Counted from the first letter of the stretch, positions 37,226 to 47,236 are shown. The stretch is DNA of 64,000 nt from Gordonia hongkongensis (GCF_023078355.1 NZ_CP095552.1:4650001-4714000), one strand, 5' to 3'. Numbers and translations: made by a program. The notes: generated from the sequence alone by a model not told the origin.

Positions 37226-38998
37226 GTGGGGGCATGGACGGATCTGCCGGGCGAGTTCCTCGCCGGGGTCGATCCTGCTTGTCCGGCCGATGCCGACACC
37301 GCCACCCATATGCAGCGTCTGGGGTCGATCCGCGCGGGCGAGTCGTATCTGGCGTGGTGCCGCTATCAGACGATCCTGGTGTTGTGCGATCGGCTGTTGA
37401 CCACGGTCGGCAACAGTTACGTCTCCGACGGTTTCGGTGACATCGTCGCCCGGGTCTCGCGCGAGGCCGGGATCACCCGCTACCGGGCGGGGATGCTGGT
37501 CGACGAGGCGTTGTGTCTGCGTGACCGGTTGCCGCGGGTGTTGGAGACGTTGCGCGACGGTGTCATCGGGCCGCACCAGATCCGCGAGATCATCGGACGC
37601 ACGCACTTGGTGTCCGACGATCACCTTCTCGACCCCGGCGACCCCGCCAGCCGCCGGATCATCGAGGTGCTCGACGAATCGATCGCCGACCTGCTGCGCT
37701 CCCGGTCCGGGTCGTGGTCGACGTCAGGTCTGCGCGACATGATCGACCGCCTGGTCTTCGGCCACGACGCCGACGCCGTCCGCGAACGGCGCCGCGAAGC
37801 GCTCGACAAACGAGGCGTGTGGACCGAGAACCACGGTGACGGCACCGGTGAGATCACCGCGGTCATGGCCGCCGAGAACATCCGAGCTTCCGACGCCTCG
37901 GTACGGGAGCTCGCCGCCTCCGTCTGCGACCGGGATGGCCGCACCCTCGGGGAACGGAAGTCCGACGCCATGTACGCGTTGCTCACCCGAACAGCGTTCA
38001 CCTGCGCGTGCGGTCAGTCCGACTGCACCGCAACATTGCCCGATCCTGCCGGCGCCACCGCGGGTACCGAGATCGTGATCCATGTCGTCACCGACGCCGA
38101 CACCCTGGCCGGCGGGTCCGGACCCGGCTGGGTCGACGGGCATGGGGTGATCTCCGATGACCATGTGCGCGACCTCGCCGCCCGGCCCGACGCGACGATC
38201 AGGCCGGTCACCCCCATCCGCACACCACCCACGCAGGTCGTCGCCGGCGAGGGCGGATACGACGACGAGCCCAAGCGGACGGCGAACATCGCTGCGCCAC
38301 AGCAGGCTACAGATGACACCGACGGCGCGGGTGACGCGTCGACACCCCCGACTTCGACCTCATCGTCGACGGAGCCGGTGTCGTCGGAGATGGTGGTGGT
38401 CTACCCGGCTGCCCTGCCTGGTGACCCGTACCGGCCGACGAGTGCGTGCGCGGAGTTCGTGCGGGTGCGCGACGGCTACTGCACCGAGCCGGGTTGCACG
38501 CGTTCGGCATTCACCGCCGATGTCGATCACGTCGCCGAGTACGACCACGCCCGACCCGCCCGCGGGGGTGCGACCTCGAGTGAGAACCTCAACGCCAAAT
38601 GCCGTCCCGGTCATCTGCACAAGACCCACGGTGACTGGATCGATGTGCAGTACCGCGACGACGAGGGCCGCCTGGTCACCGAATACGTCACGCCCGAGGG
38701 CTTTGTGATCCCCGGCGAGGCCGAAACCCTCGAAGACCTCTTCCCCAACCTGCGTCGCATCCGATTCGAACAAGCCGCGAAAGCTCCACCCAGTCCGCGG
38801 ATCATCGTGCCCGAACGGCAAGGCAGACAACAGCAAGGCCGACAACCGCGCACGATCACCGAACGCACCGCCGCCAAACACGCGAAGCGGCGAGAAGAAC
38901 GTGCCCGCAACAAGAAACAACGCGAAGCGGATCGACTAGCCCGAGTCGAGGCAGCCAGCCATCAACCCGACACGCCCGACGACCCGCCACCCTTCTGA
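37226..38998 (+). CDS. 13E12-repeat family protein (DUF222 + HNH endonuclease domain)
   Basis: The 590-residue protein has a DUF222 domain (about 20-330, with VREAGIT-like SREAGITRYRAGMLVDEALCL) and a C-terminal HNH module (about 400-475: YCTEPGC, DVDHVAEYDHARPARGG, NLNAKCRPGHLHKTH). A basic Gln/Arg/Lys-rich tail ends it. These are multi-copy genes in mycobacteria and relatives (REP13E12), often treated as mobile-like; nuclease activity is inferred. GTG at 37226 follows GGGGGGAG by five bases. Confidence 0.85.
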   Translation: MGAWTDLPGEFLAGVDPACPADADTATHMQRLGSIRAGESYLAWCRYQTILVLCDRLLTTVGNSYVSDGFGDIVARVSREAGITRYRAGMLVDEALCLRDRLPRVLETLRDGVIGPHQIREIIGRTHLVSDDHLLDPGDPASRRIIEVLDESIADLLRSRSGSWSTSGLRDMIDRLVFGHDADAVRERRREALDKRGVWTENHGDGTGEITAVMAAENIRASDASVRELAASVCDRDGRTLGERKSDAMYALLTRTAFTCACGQSDCTATLPDPAGATAGTEIVIHVVTDADTLAGGSGPGWVDGHGVISDDHVRDLAARPDATIRPVTPIRTPPTQVVAGEGGYDDEPKRTANIAAPQQATDDTDGAGDASTPPTSTSSSTEPVSSEMVVVYPAALPGDPYRPTSACAEFVRVRDGYCTEPGCTRSAFTADVDHVAEYDHARPARGGATSSENLNAKCRPGHLHKTHGDWIDVQYRDDEGRLVTEYVTPEGFVIPGEAETLEDLFPNLRRIRFEQAAKAPPSPRIIVPERQGRQQQGRQPRTITERTAAKHAKRREERARNKKQREADRLARVEAASHQPDTPDDPPPF

Positions 38999-39079
38999 CA
39001 GACGCCGACACCCCGGCGGAACGTGATCGTCCACGAACCACCGGGGCGTTGGGCTGGGCCTGGGCTACAGCGCGCGGGA

Positions 39080-41422
39080 TCAGGCCGCGGTCACCTGCGC
39101 GTCGACGGCGACTTCCAGCGCCTGCGAGACGATCTCGGCGACGTCGGTCATCGGCCGCACGTCGAGGGCGTCGAGCACCTCGGCCGGCACGTCGTCGAGG
39201 TCGGGCTCGTTGCGCTGCGGGATGAAGATGGTCTTCAGCCCGTTGCGTTGTGCGGCAAGCAGTTTCTGCTTGACCCCACCGATCGGCAGGACCCGCCCGT
39301 TGAGCGTGACCTCGCCGGTCATCCCGACATCGCTGCGCACCTGACGTCCCGTCGCCATCGACACCAGCGCGGTGACCATGGTGACGCCGGCACTCGGACC
39401 GTCCTTCGGCACGGCTCCGGCCGGAACGTGCACGTGGATGGTCCTGTCGAGCGCCTTCGGGTCGACGCCGAGTTGTTCGGCGTGCGCCCGCACGTACGAC
39501 AGTGCGATCTGCGCCGACTCCTTCATCACGTCGCCGAGTTGGCCGGTCAACTTCAGACCCGGCTCACCCTCGGTGGCGTTCACCTCGATGAACAGGACGT
39601 CGCCGCCCATGCCCGTGACCGCGAGACCTGTCGCGACACCGGGAACTGCGGTCCGCTCCGCCGATTCCGGTGTGAAGCGCGGACGCCCCAGGTAGTCGCG
39701 CAGATCGGGCTCGTCGATGGTGACGGGCGCCGTCGCGGTTCCCCCTTCGCCCGATTCGACCGCGAGGTTTGTCGCGGCCTTCCGAAGCGCCTTGGCCAGC
39801 AGCCGTTCGAACTGCCGCACACCGGGTTCGCGGGTGTAGTTGGCCGCGATCTCCCGCAGCGCCGCATCGGTGACGGTCACCTCGTCGGGTGTCAGCGCCG
39901 CCCGCTCGGCCTGCCGGGGCAGCAGGTAATCGCGGGCGATGGCGACCTTGTCGTCCTCGGTGTACCCGTCGAGCGTGACCAGCTCCATACGGTCGAGCAG
40001 GGCCGACGGGATGTTCTCGATGACGTTGGCGGTCGCGAGGAACAGCACATCGGACAAGTCGAGATCCAGATCGAGGTAGTGATCGCGGAAGGTGTGATTC
40101 TGCGCGGGGTCGAGGACCTCGAGCAGCGCGGCGGCCGGGTCGCCCCGGTAGTCCGAGCCCACCTTGTCGATCTCGTCCAGCAGCACAACGGGATTCATCG
40201 ATCCCGCCTCACCGATCGCCCGCACGATCCGGCCGGGCAGCGCGCCGACGTAGGTACGCCGATGGCCGCGGATCTCCGACTCGTCGCGCACACCGCCGAG
40301 GGCGACGCGCACGAACTTGCGGCCCAGCGCCCGGGCGACGCTCTCACCGAGCGACGTCTTGCCGACCCCGGGAGGACCGGCGAGCACCATCACGGCGCCC
40401 GACCCGCGTCCGCCGACGACCTGCAGGCCGCGTTCGGCGCGACGGGCACGCACCGCGAGGTACTCGACGATGCGGTCCTTCACGTCGTCGAGGCCGTGGT
40501 GGTCGGCGTCGAGGATTTCGCGCGCGCCCTTGACGTCGGTCGAGTCCTCGGTCCGGGTGTTCCACGGCAGGTCGAGCACGGTGTCGAGCCAGGTGCGGAT
40601 CCATCCGGTCTCCGGCGACTGGTCGCTGGCGCGTTCGAGCTTGCCCACCTCGCGGAGCGCGGCCTCGCGCACCTTCTCGGGCAGGTCGGCTTCCTCGACG
40701 CGGCCGCGGTAGTCGTCGGCGCCCTCGGGTTCGTCCTCGCCGAGCTCCTTGCGGATGGCGGCGAGCTGCTGGCGAAGCAGGAATTCCTTCTGCTGCTTGT
40801 CCATGCCCGCGCGGACGTCCTCGGCGATCTTCTCGGTCACCTCGGACTCGGCCAGATGATCGCCCGTCCACTCGATGAGCAGCCGCAACCGCTCCGCGGT
40901 CACCGGCGTCTCAAGCAGCTCACGCTTCTGTTCGTCGGACAGCCACGACGCGTAGCCCGAGGTGTCGGCGAGATCCGCCGGATCGGACATCTTGTTGACG
41001 GCGTCGATGAGCTGCCATGCCTCGCGGCGCTGCAGCATCGCCAGCACGAGCTTCTTGTACTCGCCGGCGAGTTCACGGTCCTCGTCGGTGACCTCGACGG
41101 CGTCGACCTCGGTCACCTCGACCCACAGCGCGGCACCGTGGCCCGGTGTCCCGGTGCCGATCTGTGCCCGCTGCTCACCCTTGACGACGGCTGCCATGCC
41201 GCCGCCCGGGATGCGGCCGACCTGCACGATCGACGCGATGACACCGTAGGTGGGATACCGATCGTCCAGACGTGGGGCGACCAGCAGTTTCCCGGTCTCG
41301 CTCGCCCGGGCGGCGTCGACCGTGGCCTGCGCGGCATCGTCGAGCGGGATGGGCACGACCATGCCGGGCAGCACGACGACGTCGGGAACGAAGAGAACCG
41401 GCAGTGAATATGTCTGCGACAT
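39080..41422 (-). CDS. lon: ATP-dependent protease Lon
   Basis: The 780-residue LonA-type protease has an N-terminal LON substrate domain ([21 protein letters not shown]), an AAA+ module (Walker A GPPGVGKT about 350, Walker [12 protein letters not shown]) and the Ser/Lys protease domain (DGPSAGVTM about 674; [10 protein letters not shown] about 716). It degrades misfolded and regulatory proteins. GGAGG lies four bases before the ATG. It is convergent with the 13E12 gene; no HAIR site is seen upstream. Confidence 0.96.
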   Translation of the reverse strand: MSQTYSLPVLFVPDVVVLPGMVVPIPLDDAAQATVDAARASETGKLLVAPRLDDRYPTYGVIASIVQVGRIPGGGMAAVVKGEQRAQIGTGTPGHGAALWVEVTEVDAVEVTDEDRELAGEYKKLVLAMLQRREAWQLIDAVNKMSDPADLADTSGYASWLSDEQKRELLETPVTAERLRLLIEWTGDHLAESEVTEKIAEDVRAGMDKQQKEFLLRQQLAAIRKELGEDEPEGADDYRGRVEEADLPEKVREAALREVGKLERASDQSPETGWIRTWLDTVLDLPWNTRTEDSTDVKGAREILDADHHGLDDVKDRIVEYLAVRARRAERGLQVVGGRGSGAVMVLAGPPGVGKTSLGESVARALGRKFVRVALGGVRDESEIRGHRRTYVGALPGRIVRAIGEAGSMNPVVLLDEIDKVGSDYRGDPAAALLEVLDPAQNHTFRDHYLDLDLDLSDVLFLATANVIENIPSALLDRMELVTLDGYTEDDKVAIARDYLLPRQAERAALTPDEVTVTDAALREIAANYTREPGVRQFERLLAKALRKAATNLAVESGEGGTATAPVTIDEPDLRDYLGRPRFTPESAERTAVPGVATGLAVTGMGGDVLFIEVNATEGEPGLKLTGQLGDVMKESAQIALSYVRAHAEQLGVDPKALDRTIHVHVPAGAVPKDGPSAGVTMVTALVSMATGRQVRSDVGMTGEVTLNGRVLPIGGVKQKLLAAQRNGLKTIFIPQRNEPDLDDVPAEVLDALDVRPMTDVAEIVSQALEVAVDAQVTAA

Positions 41423-41570
41423 GAAACCTCCAGAGTTAAGTCTGACCGACCCAACCCAGGTGGCAGGAATCTTGTTCCCGGGCGATTTATGCCAGGAGCG
41501 AACGGGGTGCGGCGGCCCAGGTGAAGCCGTCCGGTCGGGACGGTGGGCGTGAGCGTCAGCCGGGCGAACC

Positions 41571-41753
41571 TCAGGTGAGGTCGACCGCGGCGCGGGTGGC
41601 GAGGACGACGATCTGGGCGATCACCAGAACCGCGACCGCGACGAAGAACGCCGCGGTGGTCACGACGACACCGGCCGCCCCGCGCAGCGCACTCGGCACC
41701 GCATGCAGCCAGGACACGGAGAGTCGGTGTGCGGGTGCGACATCGGGGGTCAT
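41571..41753 (-). CDS. Small single-pass membrane protein
   Basis: The 60-residue protein has one long hydrophobic helix (VVVTTAAFFVAVAVLVIAQIVVLA, residues about 28-52). The ATG at 41753 follows GAGGA by seven bases, which supports translation. No family is recognised. It lies between lon and a strong inverted repeat. Confidence 0.5.
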   Translation of the reverse strand: MTPDVAPAHRLSVSWLHAVPSALRGAAGVVVTTAAFFVAVAVLVIAQIVVLATRAAVDLT

Positions 41754-41776
41754 GGGCGGTCCTCTGCATACGACGA

Positions 41777-41798
41777 GCGACCACACCGTTGTGGTCGC
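41777..41798. promoter_or_regulatory. Inverted repeat GCGACCACA-CCGT-TGTGGTCGC
   Basis: Perfect 9-bp arms around four bases lie in the divergent region between the small membrane protein (41753) and the DoxX gene (41950). It could be a regulator site; no adjacent regulator gene is present. Confidence 0.45.
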
Positions 41799-41949
41799 AA
41801 TCACAACACTCAATCACAAGTAAGTACTTCTGTGCCACAAATAGTCATCAAGACTCATCCCGACCCGAACCCTCCGGCGCTGACCGTCCGAAACCCCGCC
41901 CGCCACGAAGTGCGGTAGAACCGAACCGACACCCACCCGAGGAGCCCAC

Positions 41950-42369
41950 ATGTCGATCGTCACGCCGACCACCACTCGTCAGCCGCTGGGCCGGGCCATC
42001 GCCCGGATCGCCCTGGGAGCGGTGCTGGTGATTGCCGGCGTCGGCCACCTCACCGCCCAGCGCGAGGAGTTCCAGGCACAGGTCCCCGACTGGGTGCCGT
42101 TCAGCAAGGACTTCGTGGTGCTGGCCTCCGGCGGCGTCGAGATCGCCCTGGGCGCCGCGTTGATCGCGCTGCCCCGCCACCGCAAGGTGGTGTCGTGGAT
42201 CGTGGCCGCGTTCTTCGTGGTCATCTTCCCCGGCAACATCAACCAGTATGTCGAGCACATCGACGCCTTCGGCCTCGACACCGACGAGAAGCGCCTGACG
42301 CGACTGTTCTTCCAGCCCGTCCTGGTGCTCTGGGCCATCGCGGCCGGCACGGGCGAACGCCGGGCCTAA
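41950..42369 (+). CDS. DoxX-like membrane protein
   Basis: The 139-residue protein has four membrane helices (about 15-35, 55-75, 80-100, 115-132) in DoxX/MauE arrangement (IARIALGAVLVIAGVGHLT, VEIALGAALIALPRHRKVVSWIVAAFFVVIFPGNINQYVEHIDAFGLDTD). Its 3' end overlaps the convergent MFS gene by four bases. Function is unknown; related proteins take part in redox or membrane stress. Confidence 0.75.
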   Translation: MSIVTPTTTRQPLGRAIARIALGAVLVIAGVGHLTAQREEFQAQVPDWVPFSKDFVVLASGGVEIALGAALIALPRHRKVVSWIVAAFFVVIFPGNINQYVEHIDAFGLDTDEKRLTRLFFQPVLVLWAIAAGTGERRA

Positions 42370-43838
42370 CCTGCCCGGGTAGCCGCATCCTGGCAGGCGG
42401 TGTCCACACCCGCCCGGACCTGCGGTCGCACGTCGGTGCTCGAGCGGATCGTGCACGCCGCCACCAGCCCGCCGACCGCGCAGCATGCCGCGCAGATGTA
42501 CATGGCCGTCCGGAAGCCGTCGCCGAGCGGATCGCCGGGGCCCGCATCGATCCCTGCCACGGCGGGCAGCACCGCCACCGCGAGCAAACCCGCGAGCCGC
42601 GCCACCGCGTTGTTCACGCCCGACGCGGTGCCGGCGAGCGCGTCGTCGACGGCGGCGAGCGCCGCTGAGGTGAGCGGCGCGACCGTCACCGTCATGCCGA
42701 GGCCGAACAGCAGCACCCCGGGCAGCACGGAGTCGACGTAGCCCGAGCCCGGCTCGACCCGGGACATCAGCGCGAAACCACCGGCGGCGATGAGCGGGCC
42801 GACCGTCATCGGCAGCCGTGGCCCGGTGCGCTGCGCCAGCTTGCCGACCAAGGGCGACCCGAACAGCATGATGAACGTGCTCGGGAACATCGCCGCGCCG
42901 GCCTCGAACGCCGAGTAACCGAGGCTCTGCTGCAACTGCAGGGCCAGCAGGAACAGCGCACCGCCCAGCGCCGCATAGACCAGCAGCGTCGTCAGATTGG
43001 CGCCGGTGAACTGCGACGACCGGAACAGCCCCAGCGGTAGCAGCGGCGCCGGCACCCGCGACTCGATCACCACGAAACCCGCGAGCGACACCACACCGAC
43101 GATCCCGGCGGCGACCGTCTCGCCGCTCCACCCAGTCGACGGCCCCTCGATGAGTGCGTAGATCACGCCCGCGAGCCCGACGGTCATCGCCAGCGCACCC
43201 GCCACGTCCAGCCGGGCGTTCGACGGCGTGCCTCGCGATTCAGGTACGTGCCGAATCGCGATCCACAAAGCGCCCAGCGCGAGCGGCACACTGAGCAGGA
43301 ATGTCCACCGCCACGACGCCGCGTCGACGAGCCAGCCACCGAGGAACGGGCCCAGAGCCGTGGTCGCGCCGGACATCCCGGCCCACAGACCGACCGCCGC
43401 ACCGCGGTCCGACGGACGGATCTCGGCGTTGATCAACGCCAGGCTGCCCGGCACGACCGCGGCGGCGGCGATCCCCTGCACGATCCGTGCGGCGACGAGG
43501 AGTTCGACGGTCGGCGCCAGCCCGCACGCGACCGTGGCCACCGCGAACACGGCGAGACCTCCGGCGAAGACGAGCCGACGCCCATACCGGTCGCCGGCGA
43601 CACCACCGATCAACAACAACGCGCTCAGCGTGAGCAGATACCCGTCGAGTACCCACTGCTGACCGCGTAGACCGGTATCGAGGTCGCGCGCGATGGCCGG
43701 CAGTGCGACGTTGACGACGGTGCCGTCGATGAAGGCGACACCCGAACCGAGGACCGCGGCGACGATCAGCCACCGCCCCGCCGCCGACGCGGCCGGCACT
43801 CCACGGGCGTCGGTGTCGGCCGCGCTGTTCTCGCTCAT
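42366..43838 (-). CDS. MFS transporter, DHA2/EmrB-QacA type
   Basis: The 490-residue protein has about 14 predicted membrane helices and the family motifs SGVAFIDGTVVNVALPAIARDL and GGVAGDRYGRRLVFAGG. It is likely a proton-driven drug/metabolite exporter. Its ATG overlaps the stop of the upstream hydrolase gene (ATGA), which is followed by a TetR gene; this is a typical TetR-controlled efflux unit. Confidence 0.87.
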   Translation of the reverse strand: MSENSAADTDARGVPAASAAGRWLIVAAVLGSGVAFIDGTVVNVALPAIARDLDTGLRGQQWVLDGYLLTLSALLLIGGVAGDRYGRRLVFAGGLAVFAVATVACGLAPTVELLVAARIVQGIAAAAVVPGSLALINAEIRPSDRGAAVGLWAGMSGATTALGPFLGGWLVDAASWRWTFLLSVPLALGALWIAIRHVPESRGTPSNARLDVAGALAMTVGLAGVIYALIEGPSTGWSGETVAAGIVGVVSLAGFVVIESRVPAPLLPLGLFRSSQFTGANLTTLLVYAALGGALFLLALQLQQSLGYSAFEAGAAMFPSTFIMLFGSPLVGKLAQRTGPRLPMTVGPLIAAGGFALMSRVEPGSGYVDSVLPGVLLFGLGMTVTVAPLTSAALAAVDDALAGTASGVNNAVARLAGLLAVAVLPAVAGIDAGPGDPLGDGFRTAMYICAACCAVGGLVAACTIRSSTDVRPQVRAGVDTACQDAATRAG

Positions 43839-44353
43839 CGGTTCTCGGCGGTGATGAGCTCGTCGGCGAGGACGTCGGCGAGCCCGTCGAACTGGTGACC
43901 GCCCACCGGATGACGATGCAGCGGCGCCGACGGAAGGAACGCCGCGTTCAGGTCCAGGTGCTCGACGGGCACCACGTCGTCGTCGACGCAGTGGTGGACC
44001 GAAGGGAGCAGAGTGCCGGTGCCGGGGAACACGTACTGCGGAACATCCCAGCCGTCCGGTCCCCAGTTCGGCATCGCAAGCAGCACAGCACTTCTCGAGA
44101 CGACATCGGCGTCGGCGAAGACATGCATCAGCACCGTCGCCCCGAACGAGTGCGCGACGACGTGATCGTCGGCGTCCAGCCCCACGAGACGCTCGCGGAT
44201 CGGCCGGGCCCACGCCTCGATCGACATGTCATCGTCGGAGAACCGAGGCATGTCCAGCGTCGCGTCGAGAGCCGCGGCCAGCGCCTCGGCGAGCGGGCCG
44301 TCGTCGGCGTATCCGCCCGCGCCGTGGATGAAGAACAGCCGACGGTGCGTCAT
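43835..44353 (-). CDS. Small alpha/beta hydrolase
   Basis: The 172-residue protein has the oxyanion-region FFIHGAGGYADDGPL and the nucleophile elbow VVAHSFGATVLMHV, with a C-terminal histidine in HRHPVGGHQFD. It is short, like RBBP9/YdeN-type hydrolases. GAGGAG precedes the ATG at 44353. It is coupled to the downstream MFS gene by ATGA and may act on an exported compound. Confidence 0.75.
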   Translation of the reverse strand: MTHRRLFFIHGAGGYADDGPLAEALAAALDATLDMPRFSDDDMSIEAWARPIRERLVGLDADDHVVAHSFGATVLMHVFADADVVSRSAVLLAMPNWGPDGWDVPQYVFPGTGTLLPSVHHCVDDDVVPVEHLDLNAAFLPSAPLHRHPVGGHQFDGLADVLADELITAENR

Positions 44354-44411
44354 GGGGTCTCCTCGAAATCGCGTTCCGTTCTCGAAGGCTGACTGCGACG
44401 TATGACGGATC

Positions 44412-45005
44412 TCATCGCCCCGCACCCTCCTCTCGTGCCGAAGATGCACCGGAGCCGACCAGCAGCAGACCGACCATCGCCCTGGCGTCGGCGTCGGTGT
44501 ACCCGGGTCCGATGATGCACAGGTTGCCGATCGCCCGTAGGAAGGTCAGCGCGCAGATGTCCCGGCTGACCTCTCCCGTGGCCTGCGCCGGTTCGAGTAG
44601 CGAGGCGAACGCCGGCACGAGGGTGTCGAAGATGAGCGCGTGCAGATCGACGAGGCTCGGGTCGTCCGAGCTGAGCGCGTCACTCAAGCCGTGTTTGGTG
44701 ACGAGGAAGTCGGTGAACGCCGACGTCCACCGGCACAGCGCGGCACGCGGCGGGACCTGTTCGGCGAGAAGCTGTTCCGCCAGTGCCGCACATTCGTCGA
44801 CCTGGTGCCGGTACACCGCGGTGACCAGTTCCGCCCGGGTCGGGAAATGCCGGTACACCGTGCCGACGCCGACACCGGCACGCGTGGCGATGTCGCGCAC
44901 CGGGGCCTGCACGCCCGCATCGACGAAGGCCGCGGCCGCCGCCTCGAGAAGTGCCGTACGGCTCCGTTCGGCCTGCATCTGACGTGCTGTTTTTCCTGCG
45001 GACAC
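44412..45005 (-). CDS. TetR/AcrR family regulator
   Basis: The 197-residue protein has an N-terminal helix-turn-helix (PVRDIATRAGVGVGTVYRHFPTRAELVTAVYRHQ, about 35-68) and a SbtR-like C-terminal domain. The GTG at 45005 lies right against GGAGG, so an internal ATG near 44978 is possible. It is upstream of the hydrolase-exporter pair and divergent from the hydrolase at 45104. Two operator copies lie in between. Confidence 0.83.
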   Translation of the reverse strand: MSAGKTARQMQAERSRTALLEAAAAAFVDAGVQAPVRDIATRAGVGVGTVYRHFPTRAELVTAVYRHQVDECAALAEQLLAEQVPPRAALCRWTSAFTDFLVTKHGLSDALSSDDPSLVDLHALIFDTLVPAFASLLEPAQATGEVSRDICALTFLRAIGNLCIIGPGYTDADARAMVGLLLVGSGASSAREEGAGR

Positions 45006-45021
45006 CCTCCACCCCTTGCTC

Positions 45022-45062
45022 GCGGAACACTGTTCCGCTAGTTTGGCGGAACATCGTTCCGT
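45022..45062. promoter_or_regulatory. Two TetR operator copies, 24 bp apart
   Basis: Site A is GCGGAACA-C-TGTTCCGC (45022-45038), a perfect 17-bp palindrome. Site B is GCGGAACATCGTTCCGT (45046-45062), the same pattern with a small change. Both lie between the TetR gene and the divergent hydrolase. Confidence 0.75.
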
Positions 45063-45103
45063 CCAGGTTATCGCGCACCGGCCCCGCCCCGAAGGGAACT
45101 CCC

Positions 45104-46009
45104 ATGTCCACGAAAGTGCTCGCTCGTCAGATCGTCTCCGTCAAGCCCATCGTCGTCCCCACCTCGGACCGTCCGTTCCCGTTGACGGTGAGGGTCACCG
45201 CACCGGCCACCGGGGATCGGCTCCCGGTCCTCGTGTTCTCCCACGGCAACGCCTGGTCGATGGACGGTTACGCACCACTCGTCGATCGTTGGGCCGCATC
45301 AGGTTTCGCCGTCATACAGCCGACGCATCTCGATTCCCGGCGCCACGGGATCGGATTCGACGACCCGCGATTCTCGTCCATCTGGCGCACGCGGGTGCAG
45401 GACGCGCACGCGGTGATCGACCATCTCGACGAGATCCTGATCGCGGCCGGCGGGGACCTGCGCCCGCGCGTCGACATCGACCTGCTCGCCGCGGCCGGCC
45501 ACTCATGGGGCGGTCAGACCGTCGGCACCCTCCTCGGCGCGCGTGTGATCGGGCCGGACGGGGTCGTCGGCCCGGATCTCGCACACCCCGCCGTGCGAGC
45601 GGGCGCGCTGATGGCGACGGCCGGGACCGGCGACAGCCTGAGCGAGTACGCGCGCGAACACCTGCCGTTCATGCGGCCGGACTTCTCGACGATGTCCACC
45701 CCGGCGCTCGTCGTCGCCGGCGGCAAGGACGACTCGGCACTGTCGACACGTGGCCCGGAGTGGCTGACCGATGCCTTCCACCTCTCGCCCGGCGCGACGG
45801 ACCTGATGTGGATTCCGGACGGCGAACACACTCTCGGCGGTATCGCCGGTGAGGCGGTCCGGGAGACCACCGATGAGAACCCGGCCCGGGTCGCGCTGGT
45901 GGCCGACGCCGTCGCGGCCTATCTACTCGACGCGCTCGGCGTCAGCTCGGCCGCGTGGGAAGCTCTGCGGCACGCGGACTCCGCGGAGTTCACGGTGCAA
46001 CGGAAGTGA
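45104..46009 (+). CDS. Alpha/beta hydrolase (PAF-acetylhydrolase/chlorophyllase-like)
   Basis: The 301-residue cytoplasmic hydrolase has VLVFSHGNAWSMDGYAPL, the nucleophile elbow AAGHSWGGQTVGTLLG, the acid region VVAGGKDDSALSTRG and the catalytic histidine in IPDGEHTLGG. It would cleave an ester. AAGGGA precedes the ATG at 45104. It is divergent from, and likely controlled by, the TetR at 44412 through the twin palindromes. Confidence 0.83.
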   Translation: MSTKVLARQIVSVKPIVVPTSDRPFPLTVRVTAPATGDRLPVLVFSHGNAWSMDGYAPLVDRWAASGFAVIQPTHLDSRRHGIGFDDPRFSSIWRTRVQDAHAVIDHLDEILIAAGGDLRPRVDIDLLAAAGHSWGGQTVGTLLGARVIGPDGVVGPDLAHPAVRAGALMATAGTGDSLSEYAREHLPFMRPDFSTMSTPALVVAGGKDDSALSTRGPEWLTDAFHLSPGATDLMWIPDGEHTLGGIAGEAVRETTDENPARVALVADAVAAYLLDALGVSSAAWEALRHADSAEFTVQRK

Positions 46010-46036
46010 CAACGTCCGGGTCTACCCGGTTCGACA

Positions 46037-46438
46037 CTAGGCCGAGTAATCCGCCTCCAGCAACGATTTCAGTTGTGCGAGATCCTTTTCCACCATCTGG
46101 GTGTCGCGGTCGAACTCGTCGTCGGACATGGCCAGCTGCCGGATCGTGAAGACGACTTCGGCACCTTCTGGATGTGCCAGCACCCGAAGCGGATTGAGCA
46201 CGGTGTCCCCGGTGGGGAGCACCACCTCGTGGTCGACGACGCCGTGTCCGTTCCGCGGGACGAACCGGACGGCCACGGTGCCCATCGGCGACTCCACGAG
46301 CAACTCGTCACCCCGCCGGACCACCTCCGACTTCGCCAGCCCCGCGGCCCAGCGCGGCAGATTGTCGGGCTCGGCCGCGAAGTCGTAGACCTTCGCGGGT
46401 TCGGCGTTGATGACCACACTCACGTGCCGGCTGCGCAT
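46037..46438 (-). CDS. SRPBCC-family protein
   Basis: The 133-residue protein has VSVVINAEPAKVYDFAAEPDNLPRWAAGLA at the N-terminus and EVVFTIRQLAMSDDEFDRD near the end, the pattern of polyketide-cyclase/START-like proteins. The ATG at 46438 is the clear start. It may be co-transcribed with the GAF-ANTAR gene upstream on the same strand. Confidence 0.72.
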   Translation of the reverse strand: MRSRHVSVVINAEPAKVYDFAAEPDNLPRWAAGLAKSEVVRRGDELLVESPMGTVAVRFVPRNGHGVVDHEVVLPTGDTVLNPLRVLAHPEGAEVVFTIRQLAMSDDEFDRDTQMVEKDLAQLKSLLEADYSA

Positions 46439-46499
46439 GTGGCCAACGTAGTCGTGACAGCATGCTGCCGCCTACCGATCCCGACGCCGATCCGCCCGG

Positions 46500-47236
46500 T
46501 CAGGAGAGAGACTCCGCGCTCCCGTCGGTGGGCTCGGCCAGTTCCCTCTCGATGAGCTGTTCGGCGACCTTGGCCAGCGGCGTGTTGGTGTCTTGGGACA
46601 AACGTCGGAGCAGAGCGAAGGCGGCGACCGCATCGATGCGGAAGCGGTACATGATCATGCCCTTGGCCTGACCGATGATGTCCCGGCTGGCCAACGCACT
46701 GCGGAAGTGTTGTTGCTGCCGCGCGGCACGCAACGCCAGGGCGGCGTGGGTCGCGAACAACAGGCCGACTTCCAGGGACTCGTCGCCGAAGGCGTCGGGC
46801 GTATCGGCGAACATGTTGAGCGCGCCGATGGTCCCCTTGTCGGTGAACAGCTTGAACGACAGGCTGGACCGCAGCGGACTCTCGTCGAGGATGCGAGCGG
46901 AGAAGGCGGGAAAACGCTCGTCGCGGGCGATGTCGTTCACGAGCACGGTGTGGTGGTCCCAGGCCGCCTGCAGGCACGGGCCCTCGCCCGTTTCCTTTTG
47001 AATCCGGTCCGCCAGATTCATCAGCGGGTCGGGTCGGTGGGCGCGAGCGTGTCGAAATTGTTCTTCTGATCGACCACGAGAACGCCGGCGTACTGCGCAC
47101 CGGGGACGTACTCGACGGCGCCGGCGGTGACCGAGGGCAGCACCTCGGCCGACGTGTCCTCAGTGGACTCGGGAATGGCATGCATCTGCCGCGCCAGCTC
47201 GGCGATCTTGAAATGGACGTCTGTTGCCACCGGCAC
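46500..47236 (-). pseudogene. GAF-ANTAR antiterminator protein, split by a one-base frameshift
   Basis: Reading from 47236, an N-terminal GAF part (ELARQMHAIPE, GAQYAGVLVVDQKNNFDTLAPTDP) stops at TGA 47021-47023. An overlapping frame that begins ATG at 47021 continues the same GAF domain (LADRIQKETGEGPCL, TIGALNMFAD). It then has an ANTAR domain (about the last 65 residues: IIGQAKGMIMYRFRIDAVAAFALLRRLSQD). The whole is 737 bases, one short of codon register; repair gives 245 residues. ANTAR proteins bind RNA to prevent termination. Stop-restart through TGATG could also make two chains. Confidence 0.75.

Noticed and set aside
39000..39060. Terminator between the 13E12 and lon genes
   Set aside because: Only CCCCGG/CCGGGG arms far apart were found, too weak to call.
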